From assembly GCA_965235635.1 (NCBI GenBank), contig CBDDYR010000002.1, positions 1 through 64,000 of the forward strand: a stretch of 64,000 nt of DNA, given 5' to 3'. The notes under the pieces were generated by a model, which ran no database searches, was not told the DNA's origin, and saw nothing but the letters and a program-made list of their open reading frames with translations. Of this stretch, positions 8,129-17,702 are shown in pieces (the first letter of the stretch is position 1; every line of letters begins with the position of its first letter). Source of the DNA: Fontibacterium meridianamericanum. GTDB lineage: Bacteria; Pseudomonadota; Alphaproteobacteria; Pelagibacterales; Pelagibacteraceae. Both the position numbers and the translations under genes were made by a program.

Positions 8129-9881
8129 CTAATGGGTTAAAGAAACATCTTCAATAATAAATTCAATAACTCTTTGTTTATTCCAATCATTGCAACTAAG
8201 TTTTCCCGCTAAATGAAATTTATGATTTTTAAAATTTTTTAAATAATCAATAACTTTTTCTTTATTATTTTTAAAACAAACTCCGTGTAAATAAAGACCA
8301 CTACTATTTTTAAATAAAGCTTTTAATAAAAAGTCATTTTCAAAATTTATTTTAATCATTGATAAATCTTCAACAATAAATTTTGGCTCAGAATTTCCAG
8401 ATCCAAAAGGTCCTAATTTACTTACTACTTCATAGGTTTTTTCATTCACCGCATTGGCTGATAAAATACTATCAATTTCTATAAAATTATTTTGAACAAA
8501 ATTAGGTTTTGAGGATTTAAATTTAGATATTAAAAAGTTTTTAAGCTCATCAATCTTATTTTCTTCAATGCTAAATCCTGCAGCCATCTTATGACCACCC
8601 CCTTTAATAAGAATTCCATTTTGTTTAGCAGCTAAAATAGCAAGACCAATATCAAATCCAAAAACTGATCGACAAGAGCCTTTTGCTATACTTTTGTTAG
8701 ATGAAATAACGATGGTTGGTTTAAAAAATCTTTCTTTTATTCTACTTGCAATAATACCTATTAATCCCTCATGCCAAAATTTATTAGCTACTAATATTAT
8801 TTCATTACTATTTTCTTTCTCCGCCAGTAAATAAGCTTCATTCAAGATATCTTCTTCAATTGATTTTCTTTTCTTATTTAAGGAGTCTAATGTTGTGGCT
8901 ATTTCATAACTTTTCTTAGGATCTTCAGATGTGAGTAAATTTGCACCAAGATCAGATTGCCCTATTCTTCCCCCAGCATTAATTCTAGGCCCTAGTAAAA
9001 ATCCAATGTGATAGGTGTCTGGACTTTCTTTAATATCAGCAACATCGATTAACGTTTTAATGCCTAAGTTTTTTCTTTTCTTTAGTATTTGTATTCCTTG
9101 ATAAACAAATGCTCGATTTAGATCTATAAGCGGAACCACATCACAAATTGTGCCTAAGGCAACTAAATCTAAATAATCATATAAATCAGGCTCATTAATA
9201 TTTTTTTCCTATATAAAATTTACTCTCACGAAGAGAACGATTTAAAGCAACAATAAATAAAAAAGAAACTCCTGCTGCACATAAATAACCAAGCTTAGAC
9301 TGATCATCTAATTGATTTGGATTAATTAAGGCTTTGCATTTAGGAAGTTTAATTTCTGCTTGATGGTGATCAATAACTAAAACTTCAATATTATTTTGAT
9401 TAGCATAGTCTAGTGCTTCAAAAGATGTAGTTCCACAATCAACGGTGATTAAAAACTCCCCTTTTTTATCAATAATATTTTTTAATGAATTAACGGAAGG
9501 TCCATAACCATCAACTTGTCGATCTGGAATATAAATAAAATAATTAGAGTAAATATTTTTTAAGAAATTAACAATTATGGCTGTTGAGGATGCACCATCC
9601 ACATCATAGTCCCCTAGAATACAAATTCTTTTATTTTCTTTAATAGCTTTAATAAGTGTATTCACCGCAAGATCCATGTCCTTTAAGACACTTGGATTTG
9701 GCATTAAATCTTTAATTTTAGGATTTAAATAAGACTGACAATTTTCAGTAGTAATTTTTCTTATGGATAAAAGCTTTGATAAGAAATTATCAATTCCAAG
9801 TTTTTGAGAAATTTCTAATGCTAAATTTTCGCTATATTTGGATAAAATCCACTCTTTACCAGTGATGGACTGGTACTTCAT
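8129..9881 (-). CDS. recJ: single-stranded-DNA exonuclease RecJ, frame broken by one extra base
   Basis: 5'-3' exonuclease on single-stranded DNA in recombination and mismatch repair. The first frame (9881-9195) carries the DHH phosphoesterase motifs LGDYDVDGASS, TVDCGTTSF and IDHHQAE; the second (from about 9190 to 8129) carries the DHHA1 domain with GGGHKMAAGFSI and the OB-fold region. The break is a run of seven A (sense strand; T at 9201-9207). With six A the reading continues GKNINEPDLYDYLDL into GTICDVVPLIDLNRA without a stop, giving about 583 residues, the usual RecJ size. The ATG overlaps the glpX stop by 4 bases. Most likely an intact gene with a sequencing error. Confidence 0.93.
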
Positions 9882-10825
9882 ATTTTAAATTTATTAATAA
9901 TTTTTTTATTAAGTTTTGCAGCGTGATGTAAAACATAGGTTTCTGATTGATAAAAACCATTATCTAAAATCTTAATCCCTTGAAGTAAATCACCTCCCGT
10001 AACACCTGTTGCACAAAATAGAACATCATCTTTAACAAGATCATTTATGTAATATTTCTTTTTTAAATCCTTGATGCCCATTTTTTTAGCTTTATCAACT
10101 TCCTGATCATTACTTAAAACTAATCGTGCTTGAAACTGACCTCCTAAACATTTTATAGCAGCAGCAGCAAGAACCCCTTCTGGCGCTCCACCAATGCCTA
10201 AATATATGTCCACGTTAAACTCATCAATGCCTGCATAAATTGCACCCGCCACATCGCCATCAGGAATAAATTTAATTTTAGTTCCTAATTGTTTTGCATC
10301 TTTAACAATGTGATCATGTCTTTCTCTTTCTAAAAGACATATGGTTAATTTATCGGGAGTTGTGTTTTTAAAATCTGCTAAATTTTTAAGATTTTTAGTA
10401 ATCGAAAAATCAAGATCAATCACCCCTTCTTTAATATTTTTTCCAACAGCAATTTTCTCCATATACGTATCTGGAGCATGTAATAAATTATTTTTTTTTG
10501 ATACTGCAAGAACCGACATTGCATTGGGTAGGTTTTTTGCTGTTAAATTTGTCCCCTCTAATGGATCTACGGCTATATCTAATTCTTCACCAACGCCTGT
10601 TCCAACTAATTCATCGATATAAAGCATGGGTGCTTCATCCATTTCCCCTTCACCAATAACAATTCTTCCCTTCATCGGAATACTATTTAGATAAAATCTC
10701 ATTTTATCTACAGCTGCTTGATCGGCTGCTATTTTATCGCCTTTGCCTTTTAAAAGTGATGATGCGTAAGCTGCTTCGCTAGTAGTTCTAACAAATAGAT
10801 CTACTAATGCATGGTTGATAATCAT
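9878..10825 (-). CDS. glpX: class II fructose-1,6-bisphosphatase
   Basis: Dephosphorylates fructose-1,6-bisphosphate in gluconeogenesis. The 315-residue product has the metal-dependent phosphatase motifs RIVIGEGEMDEAPML and DIAVDPLEGTNLTAK, and the later GIGGAPEGVLAAAAIKCLGG, diagnostic of the GlpX type. It is coupled on both sides: 4-base overlaps with hom upstream and recJ downstream. The hom-glpX-recJ order is a familiar alphaproteobacterial arrangement. Confidence 0.96.
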   Translation of the reverse strand: MIINHALVDLFVRTTSEAAYASSLLKGKGDKIAADQAAVDKMRFYLNSIPMKGRIVIGEGEMDEAPMLYIDELVGTGVGEELDIAVDPLEGTNLTAKNLPNAMSVLAVSKKNNLLHAPDTYMEKIAVGKNIKEGVIDLDFSITKNLKNLADFKNTTPDKLTICLLERERHDHIVKDAKQLGTKIKFIPDGDVAGAIYAGIDEFNVDIYLGIGGAPEGVLAAAAIKCLGGQFQARLVLSNDQEVDKAKKMGIKDLKKKYYINDLVKDDVLFCATGVTGGDLLQGIKILDNGFYQSETYVLHHAAKLNKKIINKFKI

Positions 10826-12129
10826 AATTTTTTTTCATTTCTAATTCTGATCATCGTAATTTTTTTGCTAATAAATTTTTCCTTTGAAATCTTCTTCAAT
10901 GCTAATTTCATATCCTTCTCTTTAGCATTATGAGTAATAATCACTAAATTTGCATATTTAAGATTGCTGAGAGGTTGTTGTAAGATACTTTGAATAGAAA
11001 TCTTATGTTTAGATAAAACAGAAGTAATTTTAGATAAAACACCCGGTTTATCTTTAACCACAATTCTTAAATAAAATTTACAAATGTGGTTATCAAAATC
11101 AAAGATTTTAAATTCTTTTGTATCAGAAAAATTAAATCCAAATGGTAAAGTGACATTACCTTTTAAAATTGAATTTAGATCAGAAATCACAGAAGATGTT
11201 GTTGGACCTTTTCCAGCACCAAGACCTTGATAAACAATTTTACCAACAGGATTTCCCTCAACCATAATTGCATTATGAGCGCCACTTATCTTAGCAAGAT
11301 CAGAGTCTTTTGAAATTAAACAAGGATGAACTCTTTGTTTAATTTTATTATCAATAATTTCAGAAATCCCAAGTAGCTTAATCTTGTAGTTAAATTTATT
11401 AGCATACTCCACATCTTCAAGATCAATTTGCTCAATCCCTTCTGTTAAAAAACTTTTATTAATTATTTTAGTTTTAAAACAAAGTGCACTTAAAATAGAT
11501 ATTTTTGATTTTACATCATCGCCATTCAAATCAAGCTTTGGATTTGTTTCTGCATAGCCAAGCTTTTGTGCATTCAATAAAATTTCTTTAAAACTTTTCT
11601 TAGTTCTTTCAATCTCCGTTAAAATAAAATTTGTAGTTCCATTTAATATTCCATAAATATGGAATAATTTATTACCCACTAAGCTTTCCTTGATTGATTT
11701 AATGATGGGAATTCCTCCACCAACTGATGCCTCAAATAGAAGATTCACTGAATTTCTTTCAGCAATTTTTGCAAGTTCATTCCCATATTTGAATATTAAA
11801 GCTTTATTAGCAGTAACTACGTGTTTGTTATTTTCTAAGGCTGCAAATACTAATTTTTTTGCAACACCCTCTGATCCACCCACGAGCTCAATAATAATAT
11901 CAACATCATCCTTTTTAACGAGTGCTAGAGGATTTTTGATCCACATTTTTTTTGGAATACTAAAACCTCTTTTTTTACTAATCTTATTAGCGGATAAATA
12001 TTTTATTTGGTAAGTCGAATTGGTATTTTTTTCTATAATTTTTTTATTTTTAACTAAATGTCGGTAAACTTCTGAGCCAATATTTCCCAAACCAACAATT
12101 GCAATATTATAATTATCTTTAAAATTCAT
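10822..12129 (-). CDS. hom: homoserine dehydrogenase
   Basis: NAD(P)H-dependent reduction of aspartate semialdehyde to homoserine for threonine, methionine and isoleucine synthesis. 435 residues: an N-terminal Rossmann domain (IAVGLGNIGSEV-like start at about 10-20), the HVVTANKALI block, the catalytic domain with GILNGTTNFILTE and LDLNGDDVKSKI, and a C-terminal ACT domain beginning near LRIVVKDKPGVLSKI (about 355-435), which in this family mediates threonine feedback inhibition. One-base overlap with argC and four with glpX. Confidence 0.96.
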   Translation of the reverse strand: MNFKDNYNIAIVGLGNIGSEVYRHLVKNKKIIEKNTNSTYQIKYLSANKISKKRGFSIPKKMWIKNPLALVKKDDVDIIIELVGGSEGVAKKLVFAALENNKHVVTANKALIFKYGNELAKIAERNSVNLLFEASVGGGIPIIKSIKESLVGNKLFHIYGILNGTTNFILTEIERTKKSFKEILLNAQKLGYAETNPKLDLNGDDVKSKISILSALCFKTKIINKSFLTEGIEQIDLEDVEYANKFNYKIKLLGISEIIDNKIKQRVHPCLISKDSDLAKISGAHNAIMVEGNPVGKIVYQGLGAGKGPTTSSVISDLNSILKGNVTLPFGFNFSDTKEFKIFDFDNHICKFYLRIVVKDKPGVLSKITSVLSKHKISIQSILQQPLSNLKYANLVIITHNAKEKDMKLALKKISKEKFISKKITMIRIRNEKKL

Positions 12130-13160
12130 TATTCTAATCCTTCAGTCTCTTTTAAACCTAATCTTATATTCATATTTTGAATGGCCTGTCCTGCAGCTCC
12201 TTTAACTAAATTATCAATGGAACTGACAATAATTAATTGATTCTTATATCTTCCAGAAAAAATATTAATATTACATTTATTAGTATTATTAACATCATTC
12301 GTATTTACAAATTTTCCATAAGGTAAAACTTTTACAAAATTACTATTTTTGTAGAATTTACTCAAATATTGATGAATTTTTTTAACACTCATCTTCTTTT
12401 TAAGATCTGCATAGATCGTTGTGACAATTCCTCTAAAAGTTGGAATTAAATGTGGAGTAAATTCAATTTTTAAATTTCCAGAAACTTTTCCAAATAACTT
12501 TAAACCCTGATCGATTTCAGGCATGTGTCTATGATGACCCACTCCATAAACTGCAATATTTTTATTAATATTTGGATACAGTTTTTTATCTGCAGTTTTT
12601 TTTCCAGCACCTGAATAGCCTGACTTAGAGTCGATAATAATTTTTGATGTACTAACTATTTTCTTTAATAATAAAGGAATTAACGCCAACTGAGCTGAAG
12701 TTGGATAACATCCTGGACAGGAAATTATATTACTTTTTTCAATATCTTTTCTTGCAAATTCGGACAGTCCATAAACAGAATATTTTTGATTATCAGGGGC
12801 AACATGTTTAAGGCCGTACCATTTTTCATAAACTTTTACATCTGAAAATCTAAAATCAGCAGATAAATCGATTAAAATATGATGTGGAGAAATTGTATTG
12901 GATAAAGCTTGGGCTTCCCCATGGGGTAATGCTGAAAAAATAATATCGACATCATCAAGATCAGCTTTATTTATGTCGCTGATTAAAGGTAATTTTTTTT
13001 TAATTTTATTTTTTAAAAAAGAATTAATTGATTTTCCAATAGATCCTCTTGAACATAAATATTTAAGATTTATGAATTTATGATGACTCAATATTTTAAT
13101 TAACTCGAGACCTACAAAACCTGAGGCGCCATTAATTAAAACGTTATATTTGTTAGACAT
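12129..13160 (-). CDS. argC: N-acetyl-gamma-glutamyl-phosphate reductase
   Basis: Third step of arginine synthesis, NADPH-dependent reduction of N-acetylglutamyl phosphate. The 343-residue protein has the nucleotide-binding INGASGFVGLELIK at its start, the catalytic Cys in IISCPGCYPTSAQLALIPL (about 147-165) and the GVGHHRHMPEI block with the catalytic His. This is the long form typical of Alphaproteobacteria. It lies downstream of rpsI and overlaps hom by one base. Confidence 0.96.
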   Translation of the reverse strand: MSNKYNVLINGASGFVGLELIKILSHHKFINLKYLCSRGSIGKSINSFLKNKIKKKLPLISDINKADLDDVDIIFSALPHGEAQALSNTISPHHILIDLSADFRFSDVKVYEKWYGLKHVAPDNQKYSVYGLSEFARKDIEKSNIISCPGCYPTSAQLALIPLLLKKIVSTSKIIIDSKSGYSGAGKKTADKKLYPNINKNIAVYGVGHHRHMPEIDQGLKLFGKVSGNLKIEFTPHLIPTFRGIVTTIYADLKKKMSVKKIHQYLSKFYKNSNFVKVLPYGKFVNTNDVNNTNKCNINIFSGRYKNQLIIVSSIDNLVKGAAGQAIQNMNIRLGLKETEGLE

Positions 13161-13217
13161 AATCAGTATGTATAAGAAGTTGGAAATGACTTAAAGACTA
13201 AAATGTATCTTAGGAAA

Positions 13218-13628
13218 CTATCGTTTAGAAAACTGAAATCTTCTTCTAGCTTTTCTCTGACCGTATTTTTTTCTTTCAACTTTTCTTGAATCTCTTGTTA
13301 ATAACTTTTCTTTTTTTAATGATTTTCTTAACGTTCCATCTAAAGCAAAAAGCGCTTTAGAAATTCCTAAAGACACCGCACCCGCTTGTCCGGTTAATCC
13401 CCCGCCCTTAACGGTGCAGTTAACATCATAACCATTAATCTTGCTGACAATATTAAATGGCTTCTCAATGCTTAGTTGTAGAACTGGGCGTTTAAAATAT
13501 TCATTATATTTTTTTCCATTAACGACAATTGATCCAGATCCGGCTTTTAACCAAACTCTTGCTATTGAACTTTTTCTTTTTCCAGTTGCATAAAATCGAT
13601 TGTCTGAAACAGCTGCGCTTTGGACCAT
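13218..13628 (-). CDS. rpsI: 30S ribosomal protein uS9
   Basis: Small-subunit ribosomal protein. 136 residues; RFYATGKRKSSIARVWLKAGSG near the start, GGGLTGQAGAVSLGISKAL in the middle, and the conserved basic tail ERKKYGQRKARRRFQFSKR that reaches the P site. It follows rplM by one base, the near-universal rplM-rpsI pair. Confidence 0.98.
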   Translation of the reverse strand: MVQSAAVSDNRFYATGKRKSSIARVWLKAGSGSIVVNGKKYNEYFKRPVLQLSIEKPFNIVSKINGYDVNCTVKGGGLTGQAGAVSLGISKALFALDGTLRKSLKKEKLLTRDSRKVERKKYGQRKARRRFQFSKR

Positions 13629-13629
13629 A

Positions 13630-14085
13630 TTAATTTATAGAATTTTTTTTATTTAGAGATTTAAAATCAAAATCGATAGCTTTTTGTGTTTCATGAGGAT
13701 GTTTATCATCATTGTAAACTTTTAAATTACCAAGTTGTTTTTTAGCAAGCGGACCTTTTGGTAACATTCTCTTAACGGCTAACTTGATAATTCTTGATGG
13801 ATCTTTTTCTAGAATTTTTTCTGGAGTTGTTACCTTAATTCCTCCTGGATACCCAGTATGTTTATAGTAAATTTTTTTAGAAAGTTTCTTTCCAGTAAAT
13901 TTAATCTTGCTTGCATTCGTTACAATGACAAAATCTCCATCATCCATATTAGGAGTAAAACTAGTTTTTTTCTTTCCTCTTAAAATTTTAGTAATTTCAG
14001 AAGCTAATCTGCCAACAATTAAATTTGTTGCATCGATCTTGTACCAATTTTTTTTAACTTCTTTTTTTTTAATAAATTCAGTCAT
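13630..14085 (-). CDS. rplM: 50S ribosomal protein uL13
   Basis: Large-subunit ribosomal protein. 151 residues with WYKIDATNLIVGRLASEI, the central VTNASKIKFTGKKLSKKIYY, GYPGGIKV and AVKRMLPKGPLAKKQLGNLKVY, all standard. A promoter candidate sits just upstream (14100-14126). Confidence 0.98.
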   Translation of the reverse strand: MTEFIKKKEVKKNWYKIDATNLIVGRLASEITKILRGKKKTSFTPNMDDGDFVIVTNASKIKFTGKKLSKKIYYKHTGYPGGIKVTTPEKILEKDPSRIIKLAVKRMLPKGPLAKKQLGNLKVYNDDKHPHETQKAIDFDFKSLNKKNSIN

Positions 14086-14099
14086 AATGGAACGGAATA

Positions 14100-14126
14100 A
14101 CTATATTTTGCTTATAATTATGTCAA
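14100..14126 (-). promoter_or_regulatory. candidate sigma-70 promoter for rplM-rpsI
   Basis: On the minus strand a perfect TTGACA (14126-14121) is followed after 15 bases by TATAGT (14105-14100), in the spacer between ctaA and rplM. The spacing is a little short and the leader would be under 15 bases, so this is a reasonable but unproven call. Confidence 0.4.
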
Positions 14127-14143
14127 ATGGATAAAGGGCAATT

Positions 14144-15173
14144 TTAATATTTTTGCGAGATCGATACTTGGTAAAATAGATAAATTATCGATAAAAGTAA
14201 AAATATGGATCCTAACTGATGAAGACTAGCAAAATATATTTTAAAACCACTGACTAAAACTAGTATGCCAAGAAGTACTTGAAAAATTATTGCAAAAAAA
14301 ACTAAAAATAAATATTTCATTTTTACAATCTTATTTTTAAATAAAAAATAAAAAATAAAGCTAAAGATTATTATTGTAAAATAAGCAACGACCCTGTGTA
14401 AGAATTGAACATGGGAAGGACTGGAATAGGATTTTGAATTTGAAAATTCTTTTATAAAAACATCCTCAGGTACAAAATTTCCATTCATTAGCGGCCATGT
14501 TTGATATATTTTGGCAGCATCTAATCCTGAAACAAAGGCTCCAATGACAATTTGAAGATAAACCAGTAGCAAGAAAAAAGATGATCAAATAAGAGTTAAT
14601 ATTAAGATGAATTTTTTTTACATTTCTAAATAAAATAGAAAAAAATATTAAAGATAAGATAATTTGAGCTCCTAACAGATGAACGGACAATCTAAAATGA
14701 CTGACATCGGTCTTTAAAATTAATCCACTTTTGACCATATACCATCCCAGAAACCCTTGAAAAAAAAATAAAAATGAGATGATGGAATAAAGAATAATTT
14801 GTTTAAAACTTAATATTTTTTTGATTAGAAAATAAATAAAAGGCAAAATAAATACTAACGAAGCTAATCTTGCTAATATTCGATGAATATATTCCCACCA
14901 GAAAATATATTTAAATTCTGCTAAAGACATTCCAAAATTAATTTCTTTGTATTGGGGAATTTTTTTATATAACGAAAAATACTCTTCCCATTTTTTCTCA
15001 GTGAGAGGGGGTAAAATTCCACTTAATATTTCCCAATTCGTAATTGAAAGACCAGATTCTGTTAAGCGAGTGAGACCACCAATAAAAATAAGGGATGAGA
15101 CTAAAAATAAAGATAAATATAACCAAATAGAAATATAAGTATTATTTTTATTTAGATTATTTATGTTAAGCAT
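14144..15173 (-). CDS. ctaA: heme A synthase (COX15/CtaA), frame broken by one extra base
   Basis: Converts heme o to heme a for cytochrome aa3 oxidase in the inner membrane. The first frame (15173 to about 14580) has TRLTESGLSITNWE, the WWEYIHRILAR heme-ligand His block and several transmembrane helices; the second (about 14572-14144) has FVSGLDAAKIYQTWPLMNG, the FLHRVVAYF His block and the last helices, with FASLHQLGS. The break is six T (A at 14574-14579 on the plus strand); with five the reading runs IIFFLLLVYLQIVIGAFVSG. The joined protein is about 342 residues, usual for COX15-type CtaA. Probable sequencing error. Divergent from the chorismate mutase gene. Confidence 0.92.
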
Positions 15174-15216
15174 TATAAATTAATAATTAACTTATCCTTA
15201 TTTTAAAAACGTTTTA

Positions 15217-15489
15217 ATGTCGCAAAAAAAAATCATAAAAATTCGCTCCACTATTGATAGCATAGATAAACAAATTATCAGACTGCTCGGTCTAAGAAAA
15301 AAACAGGTCCTTAAAATTGCAAAATATAAAAATAAACGATCTATCGTTGATAGAAAAAGGATTAATCAAATAATGAAAAGAATTAAATTAGAGGCGAAAA
15401 AAAATAAAATTGATTTTAATCTTGTTAAAAATTTCTGGAAACAATTAATCCAATATTCAATAAAACTTGAAAAAAAAATAGTTAAATAA
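15217..15489 (+). CDS. chorismate mutase, AroQ type
   Basis: Rearranges chorismate to prephenate for phenylalanine and tyrosine synthesis. A 90-residue all-helical single domain: IRSTIDSIDKQIIRLLGLRKKQVLKIAKYK with the active-site Arg and Lys of helix 1, and a final helix FWKQLIQYSIKLEKK supplying the Gln. The short free-standing size matches the monofunctional AroQ seen in Alphaproteobacteria. Very Lys-rich. It converges with rpmG, three bases apart. Confidence 0.85.
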   Translation: MSQKKIIKIRSTIDSIDKQIIRLLGLRKKQVLKIAKYKNKRSIVDRKRINQIMKRIKLEAKKNKIDFNLVKNFWKQLIQYSIKLEKKIVK

Positions 15490-15492
15490 CTA

Positions 15493-15684
15493 TTATTTGC
15501 TGTGTGGAGGAAGTTTCTTTTCTACAAACCACTCATGCTTACGTGTTGAAGGATTGTATTTCTTTACTCGAAGTTTAATTTTAGCTTTTTCTCCTGCCGA
15601 TGGTTTTTTAACATAATAGTTAAAAGCACTATCAGGTTTTAACTCCGGTACTAGTCTAACTTTTATGGATGTTTTTTTTGCCAT
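15493..15684 (-). CDS. rpmG: 50S ribosomal protein bL33
   Basis: 63-residue ribosomal protein beginning AKKTSIKVRLVPE and containing YYVKKP and LRVKKYNPSTRKHEWFVEKKLPPH, the bL33 pattern. No zinc-binding CxxC pairs, so it is the C-minus form. One base separates it from the merR-family gene; the two may share a transcript. Confidence 0.9.
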   Translation of the reverse strand: MAKKTSIKVRLVPELKPDSAFNYYVKKPSAGEKAKIKLRVKKYNPSTRKHEWFVEKKLPPHSK

Positions 15685-15685
15685 T

Positions 15686-16072
15686 TTAAGAGAGGTTTTT
15701 TATTTCGCTAATAATTTTTTTAATTCTAATTAACTTTTCTTTTTTGTTTAATAAATCGTTAGTGCTTATATCTTTTCTCGCAAAATCGTCAACTTCAATA
15801 TCGTTAATATTATTTTCTATTATTTTTTTTGCACCCTTTATCGTGAGACCTTTGTCTTTCAAAAGATATTGAATTTTTTTTAAAAGCTGAACATTCTCAG
15901 GTGTGTAATATCTTCTTCCTTTTGCTCTTAATTTTGGCTTGAGTTGTGGAAACTCTTTTTCCCAAAATCTTAAAATATAAGTTTTTGCTTTACCCGTTTC
16001 TAATTCAATAAGATTTAATTCTTTGGCTACTTCCCCTATTGTTTTTAAAGCCTCAGCTGACTTCTCCACCAT
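15686..16072 (-). CDS. MerR-family transcriptional regulator
   Basis: DNA-binding protein of 128 residues. The winged helix-turn-helix occupies about residues 10-80: IGEVAKELN, LRFWEKEFPQLKPKLRAKGRRYY and the wing/second helix LLKKIQYLLKDKGLTIKGAKKII. The C-terminal part is short with no obvious effector-binding cysteines. In Alphaproteobacteria a MerR gene of this type regularly follows ihfA. The start overlaps ihfA by 20 bases. Target genes are not known. Confidence 0.88.
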   Translation of the reverse strand: MVEKSAEALKTIGEVAKELNLIELETGKAKTYILRFWEKEFPQLKPKLRAKGRRYYTPENVQLLKKIQYLLKDKGLTIKGAKKIIENNINDIEVDDFARKDISTNDLLNKKEKLIRIKKIISEIKNLS

Positions 16073-16364
16073 TTATATTTTTATTAATTTTGCTTTTTAA
16101 AATTTTAGAAGGCTTAAAAGTAACAACGGTCCTGCTTGAAATAACTTTTTGCTCTTTAGTCTTTGGATTTCTGCCTATTCTTTCATTTTTATGACGAATA
16201 TTAAATGAACCAAAATTAGCTATCTTAACTTTATTTTTTTTCTCAAGTTGTAGGGTAATAAACTCAAAAATATCGTCAATAAAATTTGCAGCCTCAACTT
16301 TGGAAATTCCTAGTTCTTTATAAACTAGATCGGACAAATATTGTCTTGTGATAGTGGTTGTCAC
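16053..16364 (-). CDS. ihfA: integration host factor subunit alpha
   Basis: DNA-bending histone-like protein acting as a heterodimer with IhfB. 103 residues; LVYKELGISKVEAANFIDDIFEFI, VKIANFGSFNIRHKNERIGRNPKT (the beta-arm with the DNA-intercalating Pro region) and ISSRTVVTFKPSKILK match the family. Located between plsX and the MerR gene as in other Alphaproteobacteria, though without fabH. Confidence 0.94.
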   Translation of the reverse strand: MTTTITRQYLSDLVYKELGISKVEAANFIDDIFEFITLQLEKKNKVKIANFGSFNIRHKNERIGRNPKTKEQKVISSRTVVTFKPSKILKSKINKNINGGEVS

Positions 16365-16374
16365 AAATATTTAT

Positions 16375-17373
16375 TTATAAATTTTTTTGTATTTGTTCCT
16401 GTAAATTACCATTTAAAATATCATAGCACAATTTAATAGAGTGATAAAAACCAATGTAATCTGTGCCTCCATGACTTTTTACAACCGGTGATGTAAGTCC
16501 TAAAAATATTCCACCATTATATTTTCTTGGATCTAAATCATCCTTAATGCTGTTAAAAATTTTAAATGAAAGTAAGTAAATAAATTTTGAATACCAAGAT
16601 TTTAAAAACTTTTCTTTAACTAAAGCTGCAATATATTTTGCAGTTCCCTCTGCTGTCTTTAGAGCAATATTTCCTGAAAAACCATCGGTAACAATTACAT
16701 CTGCATTACCATCCTTAATATGATTTCCCTCAATGAAACCATTAAATAAAAAACTATCTGTATTAATCTGTCTAAGTTCCTGCAAACTTTTCTTTAATAA
16801 ATCACTGCCTTTACTGTCTTCACTGCCAATATTTAATAAGGCAACGGTTGGTTTGTCTTTTTTAAAAACAGCTCGATATAAAGCAGCTCCTAATTTAGAA
16901 AAATCTACTAAATTTTTTATACTACAATCAATATTGGCTCCTAGATCTAAAACCACACTCAATCCTTTATGAGATGGCCACATGGATGCTAATGCGGGCT
17001 TATCAATGCCTTTAATAGTTTCTAGAATTAATCTCGACATCACAAGTAAGGCAGCCGTATTTCCTGCTGATATAGCAATATCTGCATTTTTATTTTTTAA
17101 CGCAGACAATGCTAACCACATGCTAGAATTTTTACCATTTTTAACAGCTTCTAATGGAGATTCATTATCTAGTACTTTTTCATTGGTATGAACAATCGTG
17201 CTCGAAGTTCCAACTAAAGGGTATTTTTCTAAGATAGGATTTATTAAATCTCGATTACCAAAGATTAAAAATTTTAAATTTTGATTGTTTTGTAAGAATA
17301 AATCTAAGCCTCTGATAACTTTTAATGGAGATTCATCGCCCCCCATTGCATCCACTGCAACTGTAAATCTCAT
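16375..17373 (-). CDS. plsX: phosphate acyltransferase PlsX
   Basis: Makes acyl-phosphate from acyl-ACP, the donor used by PlsY (also in this window at 54187) for the first step of phospholipid synthesis. The 332-residue product has AVDAMGGDESPLKVIRGL at the N-terminus, SAGNTAALLVMS, VLDLGANIDCS, NIGSEDSKG and VTDGFSGNIALKTAEG, all PlsX signatures. It is 25 bases downstream of rpmF. Confidence 0.96.
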   Translation of the reverse strand: MRFTVAVDAMGGDESPLKVIRGLDLFLQNNQNLKFLIFGNRDLINPILEKYPLVGTSSTIVHTNEKVLDNESPLEAVKNGKNSSMWLALSALKNKNADIAISAGNTAALLVMSRLILETIKGIDKPALASMWPSHKGLSVVLDLGANIDCSIKNLVDFSKLGAALYRAVFKKDKPTVALLNIGSEDSKGSDLLKKSLQELRQINTDSFLFNGFIEGNHIKDGNADVIVTDGFSGNIALKTAEGTAKYIAALVKEKFLKSWYSKFIYLLSFKIFNSIKDDLDPRKYNGGIFLGLTSPVVKSHGGTDYIGFYHSIKLCYDILNGNLQEQIQKNL

Positions 17374-17398
17374 TTAAATAAATTAATAATTAATTGAA

Positions 17399-17578
17399 TT
17401 AAGCTTTCGGCTTAAAAATTTGTTTTCCATTATACATTCCGGTCTTTTCATCTACATGATGCGGAAGTCTGTATTCACCACTTTTTTTATCTTCTATAAC
17501 ATTTGCAAATGTTACAGCGTGATGAGATCTTCTCATATTTCGTCTCGATTTTGATTTTTTACGCTTAGGTACTGCCAT
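17399..17578 (-). CDS. rpmF: 50S ribosomal protein bL32
   Basis: 59-residue ribosomal protein starting MAVPKRKKSKSRRNMRRSHH, the invariant bL32 N-terminus, followed by the less conserved GEYRLPHHVDEKTGMYNGKQ. An in-frame ORF extends 14 codons further upstream, but the bL32 consensus fixes the start at 17578. Forms the rpmF-plsX pair. Confidence 0.97.
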   Translation of the reverse strand: MAVPKRKKSKSRRNMRRSHHAVTFANVIEDKKSGEYRLPHHVDEKTGMYNGKQIFKPKA

Positions 17579-17702
17579 TTGAATAATATAATAGTTAAAA
17601 ATTAGGACACTCAATATCATTTAAACCTAATAAATCAACCTAGTTAATAATCATTGATTAGATAGCAAAATTTTATAATTATATGATAGTGTTTTTCAGC
17701 AA

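Noticed and set aside
9140..9194. Programmed frameshift in recJ
   Set aside because: No stimulatory structure or Shine-Dalgarno-like spacer was seen, and five other genes show the same single-base excess, which points to sequence error.
10341..10622. 93-residue plus-strand ORF inside glpX
   Set aside because: Shadow of glpX; its composition mirrors the real gene and no start signal supports it.
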